Below, piece by piece: positions 40,711-48,615 of a stretch of DNA of 56,688 bases. The notes under the pieces were generated by a model, which was not told the origin of the DNA, searched no databases, and saw only the letters and a list, made by a program, of their open reading frames with translations. The stretch covers positions 1 to 56,688 of the forward strand of contig JAEYVZ010000012.1 in the NCBI GenBank assembly GCA_023431405.1. The letters run 5' to 3'. Every line of letters starts with the position of its first letter. Positions within the stretch are counted from its first letter, which is position 1. Position numbers and translations under genes: made by a program. This DNA comes from Actinomycetes bacterium (GTDB lineage: Bacteria; Actinomycetota; Actinomycetes; Actinomycetales; Microbacteriaceae).

Positions 40711-41081
40711 TGGAGATGGGGGGAATCGAACCCCCGTCCATCGCTGAAAAGCGGCGTCTTCTCCGGGCGCAGTCTATGAAGTGCGTTCTGCTCGGCCCCG
40801 ACCCTTAGTCATAGACACCTGAGTCGACGAGCCCAGTCCGGGAGAAGTCCCGTGCAACGTCCGGACGCCGTTGCACAGCAAGATCCCTTAGATGACGCCA
40901 GGGAACGTGACGGGATCAGTCACGCGCTGACGGACTCGGGCTCGCTGCTCAGGCAGCGAGGGCGAAGTCGGACTGCTTCTTTTCGGCAGTTATTGGTTCG
41001 CAGAGATCGTTAACGAGATAACCCTGCATCCTCGGCCCGCTTCCCGCAGCATCACAGGCGATGTCGAAACCGATCATCCCC
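40711..41081 (-). ncRNA. ssrA: tmRNA
   Basis: This 371-base RNA rescues stalled ribosomes with SmpB, encoded 0.8 kb away. The tRNA-like ends pair: 5' GGGGATG with 3' CATCTCC plus discriminator A; the T arm is GGGGGTTCGATTCCCCC. After pseudoknot 1 (CGAG/CTCG and GCAGGG/CTCTGC stems) the unpaired AATAACT precedes resume codon GCC, matching the position of the E. coli UAGUC-GCA. The 3' CCA is not encoded (CGA follows). Confidence 0.95.
40949..40987 (-). other. tmRNA tag-peptide reading frame
   Basis: From resume codon GCC to TGA the tag reads A-E-K-K-Q-S-D-F-A-L-A-A. It ends F-A-L-A-A, the ClpXP-type degron typical of actinobacterial tags, and is 12 residues long. The frame is open further upstream, but those codons form part of pseudoknot 1. 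Confidence 0.8.
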
Positions 41082-41197
41082 GGGGTGCCGTACGGCGTGG
41101 AGCCACTTGTCACACTGTGGAGTTGTCATGCTCGGACGCGAAGCACCCGAGCATCACAGGATACAACACCGATCCGGGATAACCCATTCCGCGCCGA

Positions 41198-41203
41198 TAG
41201 AGT
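41198..41203 (+). promoter_or_regulatory. Candidate -10 (TAGAGT) of leaderless SIMPL gene
   Basis: TAGAGT ends 6 bases before ATG 41210 and no ribosome binding site intervenes, consistent with leaderless transcription. Confidence 0.4.
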
Positions 41204-41209
41204 CGGATC

Positions 41210-41866
41210 ATGAGCGAAGTGATCATCACGGTGCGCGGTGAGAGCGAGGAGCGCGTCGTGCCGGAGCGGGCGGTCGCCCACGTGAGCGTCGTCGTCGACG
41301 GGCCCGCCCGCGAGCAGGTCGTCGCACGTGTCTCCGACCTCGCCGGCCCCATCCGCGAAGACCTGGACGCCCGCCGATCGGCCGGTCAGGTCCTGACGTG
41401 GTCGAGCAGCCGCGCCTCGGTCTGGTCCGACCGGCCGTGGAACGCGGACGGACGGGTGCTCGACCTCGTTCATCACGCGTCCGTGGAGATCACCGCCGCC
41501 TTCACGGACTTCAGCGAACTCTCCGACTGGCTCAACACCCTCGCCGAGCACGAGGGCATCCAGGTGGGGCCTGTCGAATGGGGCCTCTCCCCCGAGACGC
41601 GCGCCGAGGTCGAGCGTCGCGTCGCCGTCGACGCGGTGGCTGTCGCCGTGGAACGGGCGACCGCGTACGGATCGGCCGTCGGCCGGCACACGATCACCCC
41701 CGTGGAGATCGCCGATCTCGGCCTGCTCGCACCCGGTGCGCCCCTGGCTGCCGCCCGCAGCCTCGCCAAGGCTTCGATGGAGATGGATGCGGGGGGCGCC
41801 ATCGACGCACGGCCCGACATGATCGTGATCTCCGCCGCCGTGGAGGCGCGCTTCCGCGCGAGCTGA
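41210..41866 (+). CDS. SIMPL domain (DUF541) protein
   Basis: The 218-residue protein is a single SIMPL/DUF541 domain: I-T-V-R-G-E-S-E-E-R-V-V-P-E-R-A at the start, internal W-S-S-S-R-A-S-V-W and V-S-A-A-V-E-A-R-F at the end, the last being the usual closing strand. Unlike periplasmic homologues it has no signal peptide, so it should be cytosolic. Homologues form oligomeric channels or assemblies of unclear function. It lies between tmRNA and smpB but is transcribed away from tmRNA and toward smpB. Confidence 0.82.
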   Translation: MSEVIITVRGESEERVVPERAVAHVSVVVDGPAREQVVARVSDLAGPIREDLDARRSAGQVLTWSSSRASVWSDRPWNADGRVLDLVHHASVEITAAFTDFSELSDWLNTLAEHEGIQVGPVEWGLSPETRAEVERRVAVDAVAVAVERATAYGSAVGRHTITPVEIADLGLLAPGAPLAAARSLAKASMEMDAGGAIDARPDMIVISAAVEARFRAS

Positions 41867-41895
41867 AGCGCCCACCGCCGGACGGCAGCGCGAGG

Positions 41896-42372
41896 TCAGT
41901 CGCCGAGGCGGTTGCGCGTGCGCATGGCACGCTCCGCTTCGCGCTTGTCCTCGCGCTCACGGATGGTCTGGCGCTTCTCGAACTCGCGCTTTCCCTTCGC
42001 GACGGCGATCTCGACCTTCGCACGCCCGTCGCTGAAGTAGAGCTTCAACGGAATCAGCGTGTACCCACCCGCGCTGATCGCGTGCGACAGCTTGACGATC
42101 TCCTCCTTGTGGAGCAGCAGCTTCCGGGTGCGCTTGGCGGAGTGGTTCGTCCAGTGGCCCTGCGAGTACTCGGGGATGTTGACGGCGTCGAGGTACGCTT
42201 CTCCGCCGTCGATGTAGGCGTAGCCGTCGCTGAGGTTCGCACGCCCCTCGCGCAGCGACTTCACCTCGGTGCCGGTGAGCACCAGCCCCGCTTCGTACGT
42301 CTTCTCGATGGCGTACTCGTGGCGCGCGCGACGGTTGGTCGCGATGACCTTCTCCCCGCGTTCCCTGGGCAT
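41896..42372 (-). CDS. smpB: SsrA-binding protein SmpB
   Basis: The 158-residue protein has the full SmpB fold: N-R-R-A-R-H-E-Y-A-I near residue 13, G-L-V-L-T-G-T-E-V-K-S-L-R near 29, the R-T-R-K-L-L-L-H-K strand near 80 and the C-terminal basic tail K-G-K-R-E-F-E-K-R-Q-T-I-R-E-R-E that enters the mRNA channel. It binds the tRNA-like part of tmRNA and carries it to stalled ribosomes. GGAG lies upstream of ATG 42372. It follows ftsX by 67 bases on the same strand, the usual actinobacterial ftsE-ftsX-smpB order. Confidence 0.97.
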   Translation of the reverse strand: MPRERGEKVIATNRRARHEYAIEKTYEAGLVLTGTEVKSLREGRANLSDGYAYIDGGEAYLDAVNIPEYSQGHWTNHSAKRTRKLLLHKEEIVKLSHAISAGGYTLIPLKLYFSDGRAKVEIAVAKGKREFEKRQTIREREDKREAERAMRTRNRLGD

Positions 42373-42439
42373 GATGACTCCTCGTTGTCCGGATGCCGCC
42401 CGCAGCGTGTGCGAAAAGACGGCAGCCGTTCAGCCTACC

Positions 42440-43350
42440 TCAGGCGCGCAGCCAACGTCGGATCGCGAAGCCGGCTGATACTGCGGCCAGCACGAGACCG
42501 ATGGCGATGATCGTCGGGATGACGACCGCGGCATCTCTCATCCCCACCCATGAGGTGATGAACTCGACACGCTCTCGCAGGTACCCGTTGACGCCGAACT
42601 CGATCCCCAGCACGATCGCGACGCTCGCGAGCGCCGATCCGATCAAGGCGGCGAAGACGCCCTCCAGGATGAACGGCGTCTGGATGAAGCGGTTCGACGC
42701 ACCGACGAGTCTCATGATGCCGAGCTCCCGTCGCCGCGCATACGCCGAGAGGCGAATGGTCGTCGCGATGAGCAGCACCGCGGCGATCAGCATGAGCACC
42801 GCGATGCCGATGGCGATGTAGGTGGCCACCGTCAGCGCCGAGAAGAGCGGATCGAGGTACTGCATCTGGTTCTGCACGCCCTCCACCCCGTCCATGCCGC
42901 CGAACGCCTCGGAGATCACGTCGGCGCGCGTGGGGTCGACGAGGTTGATGCGGAACGCCTCGTTCATCTGGTCTTCGGTGACGAACTCGGCATAGTCCTC
43001 GCCGTAGAGGTCGAGCACCGCCTGGTAGGCCTCTTCGCGCGACTCGAAGACGTAGCTGCTGATGACCGACTGGAGCGCCGGGCTGTCGAGCTTCTCCTGG
43101 ACAGCGGCGATCTGATCGTCGGTGGCGACGCCGTCCACGCACGTCGCGGTCGTGGAGATCGAACTGCAGAGGAAGACCGCGACCTGCGCCCGGTCGACCC
43201 AGTAGTCGTGCATCTTCACGATCTGCATCTGCATCAGCATCGCCGCTCCCACGAAGGTGAGCGAGACGAACGTGACGAGGATGACCGAGATCACCATCGA
43301 GGCATTGCGGCGGAGACCGGTGAGGGCTTCACCGAGGATGAGACCGACCC

Positions 43351-43354
<4 letters not shown>
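42440..43354 (-). CDS. ftsX: Cell-division ABC transporter permease FtsX
   Basis: The 304-residue protein has four helices (about 20-43, 180-205, 230-255 and 275-297) with a large extracytoplasmic domain between the first two. That loop contains two Cys (F-L-C-S-S and A-T-C-V-D near 67-76), a disulfide-like pair. FtsX links FtsE ATP hydrolysis to activation of wall hydrolases outside the membrane during division. Its ATG overlaps the ftsE stop as ATGA (43351-43354), so the pair is coupled. Confidence 0.96.
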
Positions 43355-44361
<1,007 letters not shown>

Positions 44362-44431
44362 GACCCGACGAGCCTAAGCCGCACCGGGGCGTGCATGACT
44401 CAACCGCTCCGCGCGTTGCCGCATCCGCGTC

Positions 44432-45337
44432 TCACGCCGGACGCAGCTCCCCCCGCACGATCGAGTCGCCGGAATGCCCGGGGTCGCCGTCGGGCTCTTC
44501 CTGCGAGATGTCGACCAGCGAGAAGAGATCGAGGTCGACGTCCGCGGGGACCGTGAACGTTCCTTCGCGTCCATCGAGGACCCCGAGGCTCACGAGGCCG
44601 GATCCATCGGATGCCAGCAGCCACACTTCGCGGTAGCCGTCCTGCGCGAGGTCGGCATCGAGTGACACGACGACGCGCGTGTGCCCGTCCGCCTCCTCGA
44701 GCACGGCTTCGCCCTCTGCGCCGGGGTGGTCGGGGAACCCGTCGAGCACGGCAGCAGCGACGATGCTCACCTGCGGACGCACGAGCGATGCCGCCACCCA
44801 TGTGCCGGCGACCACCGCGATCACCGCTGCGGCCGCGACGAGCGAGTACACGAGCGAGCGGCGGCGAGCACCCGCGCGACGCGGCACACGATGAGCCGAG
44901 GCCCGCGTCGAAGGCGCGTCGGAACCGGTCGCACCGGCGGATCGCGTGGGGGCGGACGAAGACGTGGCGTGCTCGATCCGCGGCGCGGAGCGAGGGAGGT
45001 CATCGGCGCGGGACGCAGCGGAGTCGCTCGCGTGGTCGTCCGCCGCGTGGCCGGTCGTGTCGTGCGCAGTGCGCGTCGCCACGTCGGGCGTCGATCCGCT
45101 CTCAACCGGCTCGGCGTCGAAGCCGAGTTCGGCGCTGATGGCATCCCAGACCCGCGCGGGCGGGGTCAGGAGCGGTTCGCGACTTCCGACCGACCGGCCG
45201 GCCGTGATGGCGCGTCGCAGCGACGCGACCTCGGCCGCGCAGGTCTCGCACGCGGCGAGGTGGGCGCGCTCCTGTTCGTCGGCGATCTCTTCGCCGAGCG
45301 CGATGAGGGCCGCGATGTCGGGGTCAAGATGCGACAT
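44432..45337 (-). CDS. RskA-type anti-sigma factor
   Basis: The 301-residue membrane protein has an N-terminal cytoplasmic anti-sigma domain with H-L-A-A-C-E-T-C-A-A-E-V (H-x3-C-x2-C) near 26-37, a long Ser/Ala/Asp-rich linker (80-160), one helix at about 165-188 (S-L-V-Y-S-L-V-A-A-A-A-V-I-A-V) and an extracytoplasmic RskA-like beta domain (Y-R-E-V-W-L-L-A, G-T-F-T-V-P). It should hold the sigma factor at the membrane until proteolysis releases it. Its start overlaps the sigma gene by 14 bases, giving coupled synthesis. The HxxxCxxC site may bind zinc. Confidence 0.88.
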   Translation of the reverse strand: MSHLDPDIAALIALGEEIADEQERAHLAACETCAAEVASLRRAITAGRSVGSREPLLTPPARVWDAISAELGFDAEPVESGSTPDVATRTAHDTTGHAADDHASDSAASRADDLPRSAPRIEHATSSSAPTRSAGATGSDAPSTRASAHRVPRRAGARRRSLVYSLVAAAAVIAVVAGTWVAASLVRPQVSIVAAAVLDGFPDHPGAEGEAVLEEADGHTRVVVSLDADLAQDGYREVWLLASDGSGLVSLGVLDGREGTFTVPADVDLDLFSLVDISQEEPDGDPGHSGDSIVRGELRPA

Positions 45338-45908
45338 GGAGGGCCTCCAATCTGGTGCGCAGGCGGGTGAGACTTCGGCGGATGTGACTCTTCACCGTAC
45401 CGAGTGGCATGGCCAGCCGGTCGGCGATCTGGGCGTGGGTCAGGTCTTCGTAGAACGCGAGCCGCACGACGGCCTGCGCATCGGGATCGAGTTTGTCGAT
45501 CTCGTCGGCGATCACGATGGACTCGGCGACATCGACGGGGGTCTCGATCGGCTCCTCGGCGACGGCGCGCATCGCTTCTTCCAGCCGCGCCACCCGCGAT
45601 CGGGCCTCGTGGGCGTCGGCGATGCGTCGGCGCGCGATCGAGACGAGCCATCCGCCGAGCGAGCCGCTCGCCGGATCGAAGCGTTCACGCGACGTCCACG
45701 CCGACACGAAGGTGCGCTGCGTCACGTCTTCCGCCTCGGCGCGATCTCCCAGAGACCGCACCGCGAGCGTGAACACGAGACGTGACCAGCGCTCGTACAT
45801 CGTCTTGAGCGCGGCGGCATCGCCGGCGATGAACCGCTCGGCAAGCTGTGCGTCGTCGTCGATGGTGCTCTCCTTCGTGCCCGCGGCGGCCGGTGCCAGG
45901 AGCGTCAT
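45324..45908 (-). CDS. sigK: ECF sigma factor, SigK-like
   Basis: The 194-residue protein has region 2 (about 25-95: A-L-K-T-M-Y-E-R-W-S-R-L-V-F, A-E-A-E-D-V-T-Q-R-T-F-V-S-A-W) and region 4 (about 135-185: L-D-P-D-A-Q-A-V-V-R-L-A-F-Y-E-D-L-T-H-A-Q-I-A in broken order of helices, L-G-T-V-K-S-H-I-R-R). Gene order sigma then RskA-like anti-sigma is that of mycobacterial sigK-rskA, and the operon promoter resembles the SigK consensus. It overlaps the sortase stop (ATGA 45905-45908). The sigK name is tentative; SigL-type is the alternative. Confidence 0.85.
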   Translation of the reverse strand: MTLLAPAAAGTKESTIDDDAQLAERFIAGDAAALKTMYERWSRLVFTLAVRSLGDRAEAEDVTQRTFVSAWTSRERFDPASGSLGGWLVSIARRRIADAHEARSRVARLEEAMRAVAEEPIETPVDVAESIVIADEIDKLDPDAQAVVRLAFYEDLTHAQIADRLAMPLGTVKSHIRRSLTRLRTRLEALHVAS

Positions 45909-46552
45909 GGCACGGCCTTCGCGATAAGGACAACGTTATCGCTGTATGTCCTGGTTTTCTCGTCGAAACTGCCGCCGCAGGTGATGACGGCCAGGCGCCG
46001 GTCACCGTCACGGGCGAACAGATCTCCCACGGGCAGTTCTGCCCGGGGAATGTAGGTGACGCTCTCGATCTCGTAGCGGTGCGTGGCGCCGTCGGCATCC
46101 GTCACCGCCACCCGCTCCCCCTCCTTCGCCTCCCGGAGACGGGCGAGGGGGCCGATCCCGAAGATGCGGGAGTCGACGTGGGCGGCGATGACGGTCGTGC
46201 CGTCTTCGTCACCCGGGGCCGCACCGTACCGGTACCACCCGGCGCGGGCGGGGTTCTTGGGGATCTCCATCGAGCCGTCGTCTTGCACACCGACGGGGAA
46301 CACCGGCATGTCGACGTCGAGGCTCGGGATGCCGATCGCCTTCGGCGTGGCGGCCTTCGGCTGAGGCGGGGCCAGCGTGGCGCTCGTCACCGGCACCGAC
46401 ACGGCGGGTGTCGGTGCCGGTGACGAGGAGGTGGCTGCCGGTGCGGTGGGAGCGAGGGCACGTTCTCCCCCCGCACCGGCAGGTGTGCATGCCGCGAGAA
46501 CACCCGCCAGGAGGAGAGCGAGGCTTCCCACGAGGATCCGCGACATGGCCAT
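45905..46552 (-). CDS. Class F sortase
   Basis: The 215-residue enzyme has an N-terminal lipobox-like hydrophobic signal (A-G-V-L-A-A-C, Cys22), a Pro/Ala/Thr-rich linker to about 65, and a sortase barrel with the three catalytic residues: His in I-A-A-H-V-D-S near 126, Cys in V-I-T-C-G-G near 192 and Arg in T-R-T-Y-S-D-N-V near 202. Class F sortases anchor or process cell-surface proteins in actinobacteria. It is coupled to the sigma gene and follows the DUF4397 surface protein by 3 bases, which may be its substrate although no clear LPxTG is present. Confidence 0.9.
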   Translation of the reverse strand: MAMSRILVGSLALLLAGVLAACTPAGAGGERALAPTAPAATSSSPAPTPAVSVPVTSATLAPPQPKAATPKAIGIPSLDVDMPVFPVGVQDDGSMEIPKNPARAGWYRYGAAPGDEDGTTVIAAHVDSRIFGIGPLARLREAKEGERVAVTDADGATHRYEIESVTYIPRAELPVGDLFARDGDRRLAVITCGGSFDEKTRTYSDNVVLIAKAVP

Positions 46553-46555
46553 CGG

Positions 46556-47377
46556 TCAGCGTCGGGCGTTCGCGGCGCGGACCGAGATCACAGAGGTGGT
46601 GACGAGGGCCGCCACAAGACCCGCGCCGAGGGCGAGGACCCAGCCGGACACGCCGTTCTCGGCCACGAGGCCGGCCTCACCGGTGTTGACGCCGTCGGGG
46701 CCGGAGTGGAGACCGTCGATGGTCTGCACGGCGAGGGCGAGGTTTCCGTCCTCAGCGCTGCCCCATGCGTAGACGATGGTCAGCACGCCTTCCTGCACGT
46801 CGACGTCTGCCGGGCCGATCACCGGGTCGGTCGTCCCTTCGAGGGCGACGGATGCGGGGACCACACCGGCGGGCAGGTCGAGCGTCTGCTCGTTCGGGTT
46901 GGTGAGGCCCGTGATGACCGCCTCGTCGCCGGCGAGCACGTCGACTGCGGGCGCGGCGGCCACGTGGCGCACCGTCAGGCGGCCGTCACCGGCGTCGGTG
47001 GACGAGATGTCGTTGGTGAACAGGTTCACCGTGGGCTGACCGTCGGCGTCGAGGTTGGCGGTGGCGGTGTAGCTGGTGTTGGCCTCGAGCGTGATCGTGA
47101 TGGGGCCGAGCACGGGGTCGGAGTCGTCTTCGGCATCCGTCGCCGTGAGCGCGACCTCGTAGTCGCCGGCGGGCAGGTCGAGCGGACCGGCGAGGTCGCC
47201 CGGCTGGAAGTCGTCGAGGGTCAGCTCGCCGTTGACGTAGACATCCACGGGAGTGTCAGGGATGCCGTGGAGGACCGACAGGTCTGCGGTGGTGTCCGAG
47301 ATCGCGAACGCGGGCGAGAACGCCGCGAGGGCTGCGACCGCGCCGACGGCAACGCCGGCAGAGAGTGTCTTTCGCAC
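46556..47377 (-). CDS. Secreted DUF4397 surface protein
   Basis: The 273-residue protein has a Sec signal peptide (cleavage near A-F-A at 25), two DUF4397 beta repeats (S-V-L-H-G-I-P-D-T-P-V-D-V-Y-V-N-G near 34-50 and V-R-H-V-A-A-A-P-A-V-D-V near 136) and a C-terminal helix (about 243-265) with a short R-A-A-N-A-R-R tail, so it is membrane-anchored outside. No L-P-x-T-G precedes the helix. Start is GTG 47377 with AAGGAG 8 bases upstream. As first gene of the sigma/anti-sigma operon it is probably a major output of that regulon. Confidence 0.88.
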   Translation of the reverse strand: MRKTLSAGVAVGAVAALAAFSPAFAISDTTADLSVLHGIPDTPVDVYVNGELTLDDFQPGDLAGPLDLPAGDYEVALTATDAEDDSDPVLGPITITLEANTSYTATANLDADGQPTVNLFTNDISSTDAGDGRLTVRHVAAAPAVDVLAGDEAVITGLTNPNEQTLDLPAGVVPASVALEGTTDPVIGPADVDVQEGVLTIVYAWGSAEDGNLALAVQTIDGLHSGPDGVNTGEAGLVAENGVSGWVLALGAGLVAALVTTSVISVRAANARR

Positions 47378-47426
47378 GGGAAACTCCTTCTGATGGGGCG
47401 CGACCGTTTCGCGCTTTCACAGAGGG

Positions 47427-47454
47427 ATTCCGGCGTTGCACCCGATTTGGATGC
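47427..47454 (-). promoter_or_regulatory. SigK-type ECF promoter of the DUF4397-sortase-sigma operon
   Basis: On the minus strand GCATCC (47449-47454), a 16-base spacer and CGGAAT (47427-47432) match 5 of 6 bases each with the mycobacterial SigK elements CCATCC and CCGAAT, as I remember them. Transcription would start near 47420, about 43 bases before the GTG. This would make the sigma factor autoregulated. Confidence 0.5.
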
Positions 47455-47460
47455 ACCCGA
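47437..47460. repeat. Direct repeat TGCACCCGA, 15-base period
   Basis: TGCACCCGA occurs at 47437-47445 and 47452-47460, overlapping the spacer and -35 of the candidate SigK-type promoter. It could be a binding site for an extra regulator or simply reflect promoter duplication. Confidence 0.4.
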
Positions 47461-47480
47461 ATGAAAAAACTTTGGGGAAG

Positions 47481-48590
47481 TCAGTCGTCGTCTTTGCGCT
47501 TGCGCCAGCGGATGCCGGCGGCGATGAGTCCGTCGAGGTCGCCGTCGAACACAGAGGCGGGGTTTCCGACCTCGTAGCCGGTGCGGAGGTCTTTCACGAG
47601 CTGCTGACCGTAAAGGAAGTAGGAGCGCATCTGGTCGCCCCAGCTCGCAGTGATGACACCAGCGAGCTCCTTCTTCTTGGCCGCTTCCTCTTCCTTCTTC
47701 AGCAGGAGCAAGCGGGTCTGGAGCACGCGCATGGCGGCGGCGCGGTTCTGGATCTGGCTCTTCTCGTTCTGCATCGAGACGACGATCCCGGTGGGGATGT
47801 GGGTGATGCGCACGGCGGAGTCGGTCGTGTTGACCGACTGACCACCCGGGCCCGACGAGCGGAAGACATCGACACGGATGTCGCCTTCGGGGATGTCGAC
47901 CTCCTGCGCCTCCTCCATGACGGGGATCACTTCGACCGCCGCGAAGCTCGTCTGGCGCTTGTCGGCGGAGCCGAAGGGGCTGATGCGGGCAAGACGGTGG
48001 GTGCCCGCCTCCACCGAGAGTGTGCCGTATGCGTAGGGAGCGTCGACTTCGAAGGTGGCCGACTTGATGCCCGCGCCCTCGGCGTACGAGGTGTCCATGA
48101 CCTTCACGGGGTACTTGTGGCGCTCCGCCCACCGCAGATACATGCGAAGGAGCATGTCGGCGAAATCGGTGGCGTCGTCGCCGCCCGCTCCGGAGCGGAT
48201 GGTGACGACCGCGCCTCGTGCGTCGTACTCGCCGTCGAGGAGGGTCTGCACCTCGAGCTGGCCGATCGCCTCCTGGAGGCTCGCTAGCTCGGTGCGCGCC
48301 TCGGCGGCCGAGTCCTCGTCTTCCATCTCGTTGGCGAGCTCGATGAGAACGTCGAGGTCGTCGAGGCGCTGCTCGATGTCGGCGACGCGCTTGAGCTCGG
48401 CCTGCCGATGGCTGAGCGCGCTCGTGACCTTCTGCGCCTTCTCGGGGTCGTCCCAGAGGTCGGGGGCGCCCGCTTCCTCGGAGAGGCGTGCGATCTCGGC
48501 GCGCAGCGCGTCGACGTCGACCACCGCCTGGATGTCGGCGAAGGTGGAGCGCAGGGCCTGAATGTCGGCGGAGAGATCGAGTTCGAGCAT
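47481..48590 (-). CDS. prfB: Peptide chain release factor 2
   Basis: The 369-residue factor ends translation at UGA and UAA. The tripeptide anticodon S-P-F is visible in R-I-S-P-F-G-S near 207, identifying RF2 rather than RF1, and the catalytic G-G-Q in S-G-P-G-G-Q-S-V-N near 250. The N-terminal coiled-coil domain is complete. Unlike many bacteria there is no in-frame UGA programmed frameshift near codon 26; the frame is continuous, as is usual in actinobacteria. GGAAGG precedes ATG 48590, and TAGTCT at 48599-48604 (minus) is a likely -10. Confidence 0.97.
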   Translation of the reverse strand: MLELDLSADIQALRSTFADIQAVVDVDALRAEIARLSEEAGAPDLWDDPEKAQKVTSALSHRQAELKRVADIEQRLDDLDVLIELANEMEDEDSAAEARTELASLQEAIGQLEVQTLLDGEYDARGAVVTIRSGAGGDDATDFADMLLRMYLRWAERHKYPVKVMDTSYAEGAGIKSATFEVDAPYAYGTLSVEAGTHRLARISPFGSADKRQTSFAAVEVIPVMEEAQEVDIPEGDIRVDVFRSSGPGGQSVNTTDSAVRITHIPTGIVVSMQNEKSQIQNRAAAMRVLQTRLLLLKKEEEAAKKKELAGVITASWGDQMRSYFLYGQQLVKDLRTGYEVGNPASVFDGDLDGLIAAGIRWRKRKDDD

Positions 48591-48598
48591 CACCTTCC

Positions 48599-48608
48599 AG
48601 ACTAACGT
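48599..48608. promoter_or_regulatory. Overlapping divergent -10 elements of prfB and MFS gene
   Basis: TAGTCT on the minus strand (48604-48599) points to prfB and TAACGT on the plus strand (48603-48608) points to the transporter; they share the bases 48603-48604. Only 25 bases separate the two start codons. RNA polymerase cannot open both at once, so the genes should compete. Confidence 0.45.
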
Positions 48609-48615
48609 GAGAAGG

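Noticed and set aside
40949..41014. Longer tmRNA tag frame beginning V-N-D-L-C-E-P-I-T
   Set aside because: Those codons form the 3' strands of pseudoknot 1 (CTCG and CTCTGC pairing), so they cannot be the resume site; GCC after AATAACT fits better.
47481..48590. Programmed frameshift in prfB
   Set aside because: The frame is continuous from ATG 48590 with no in-frame UGA near codon 26.
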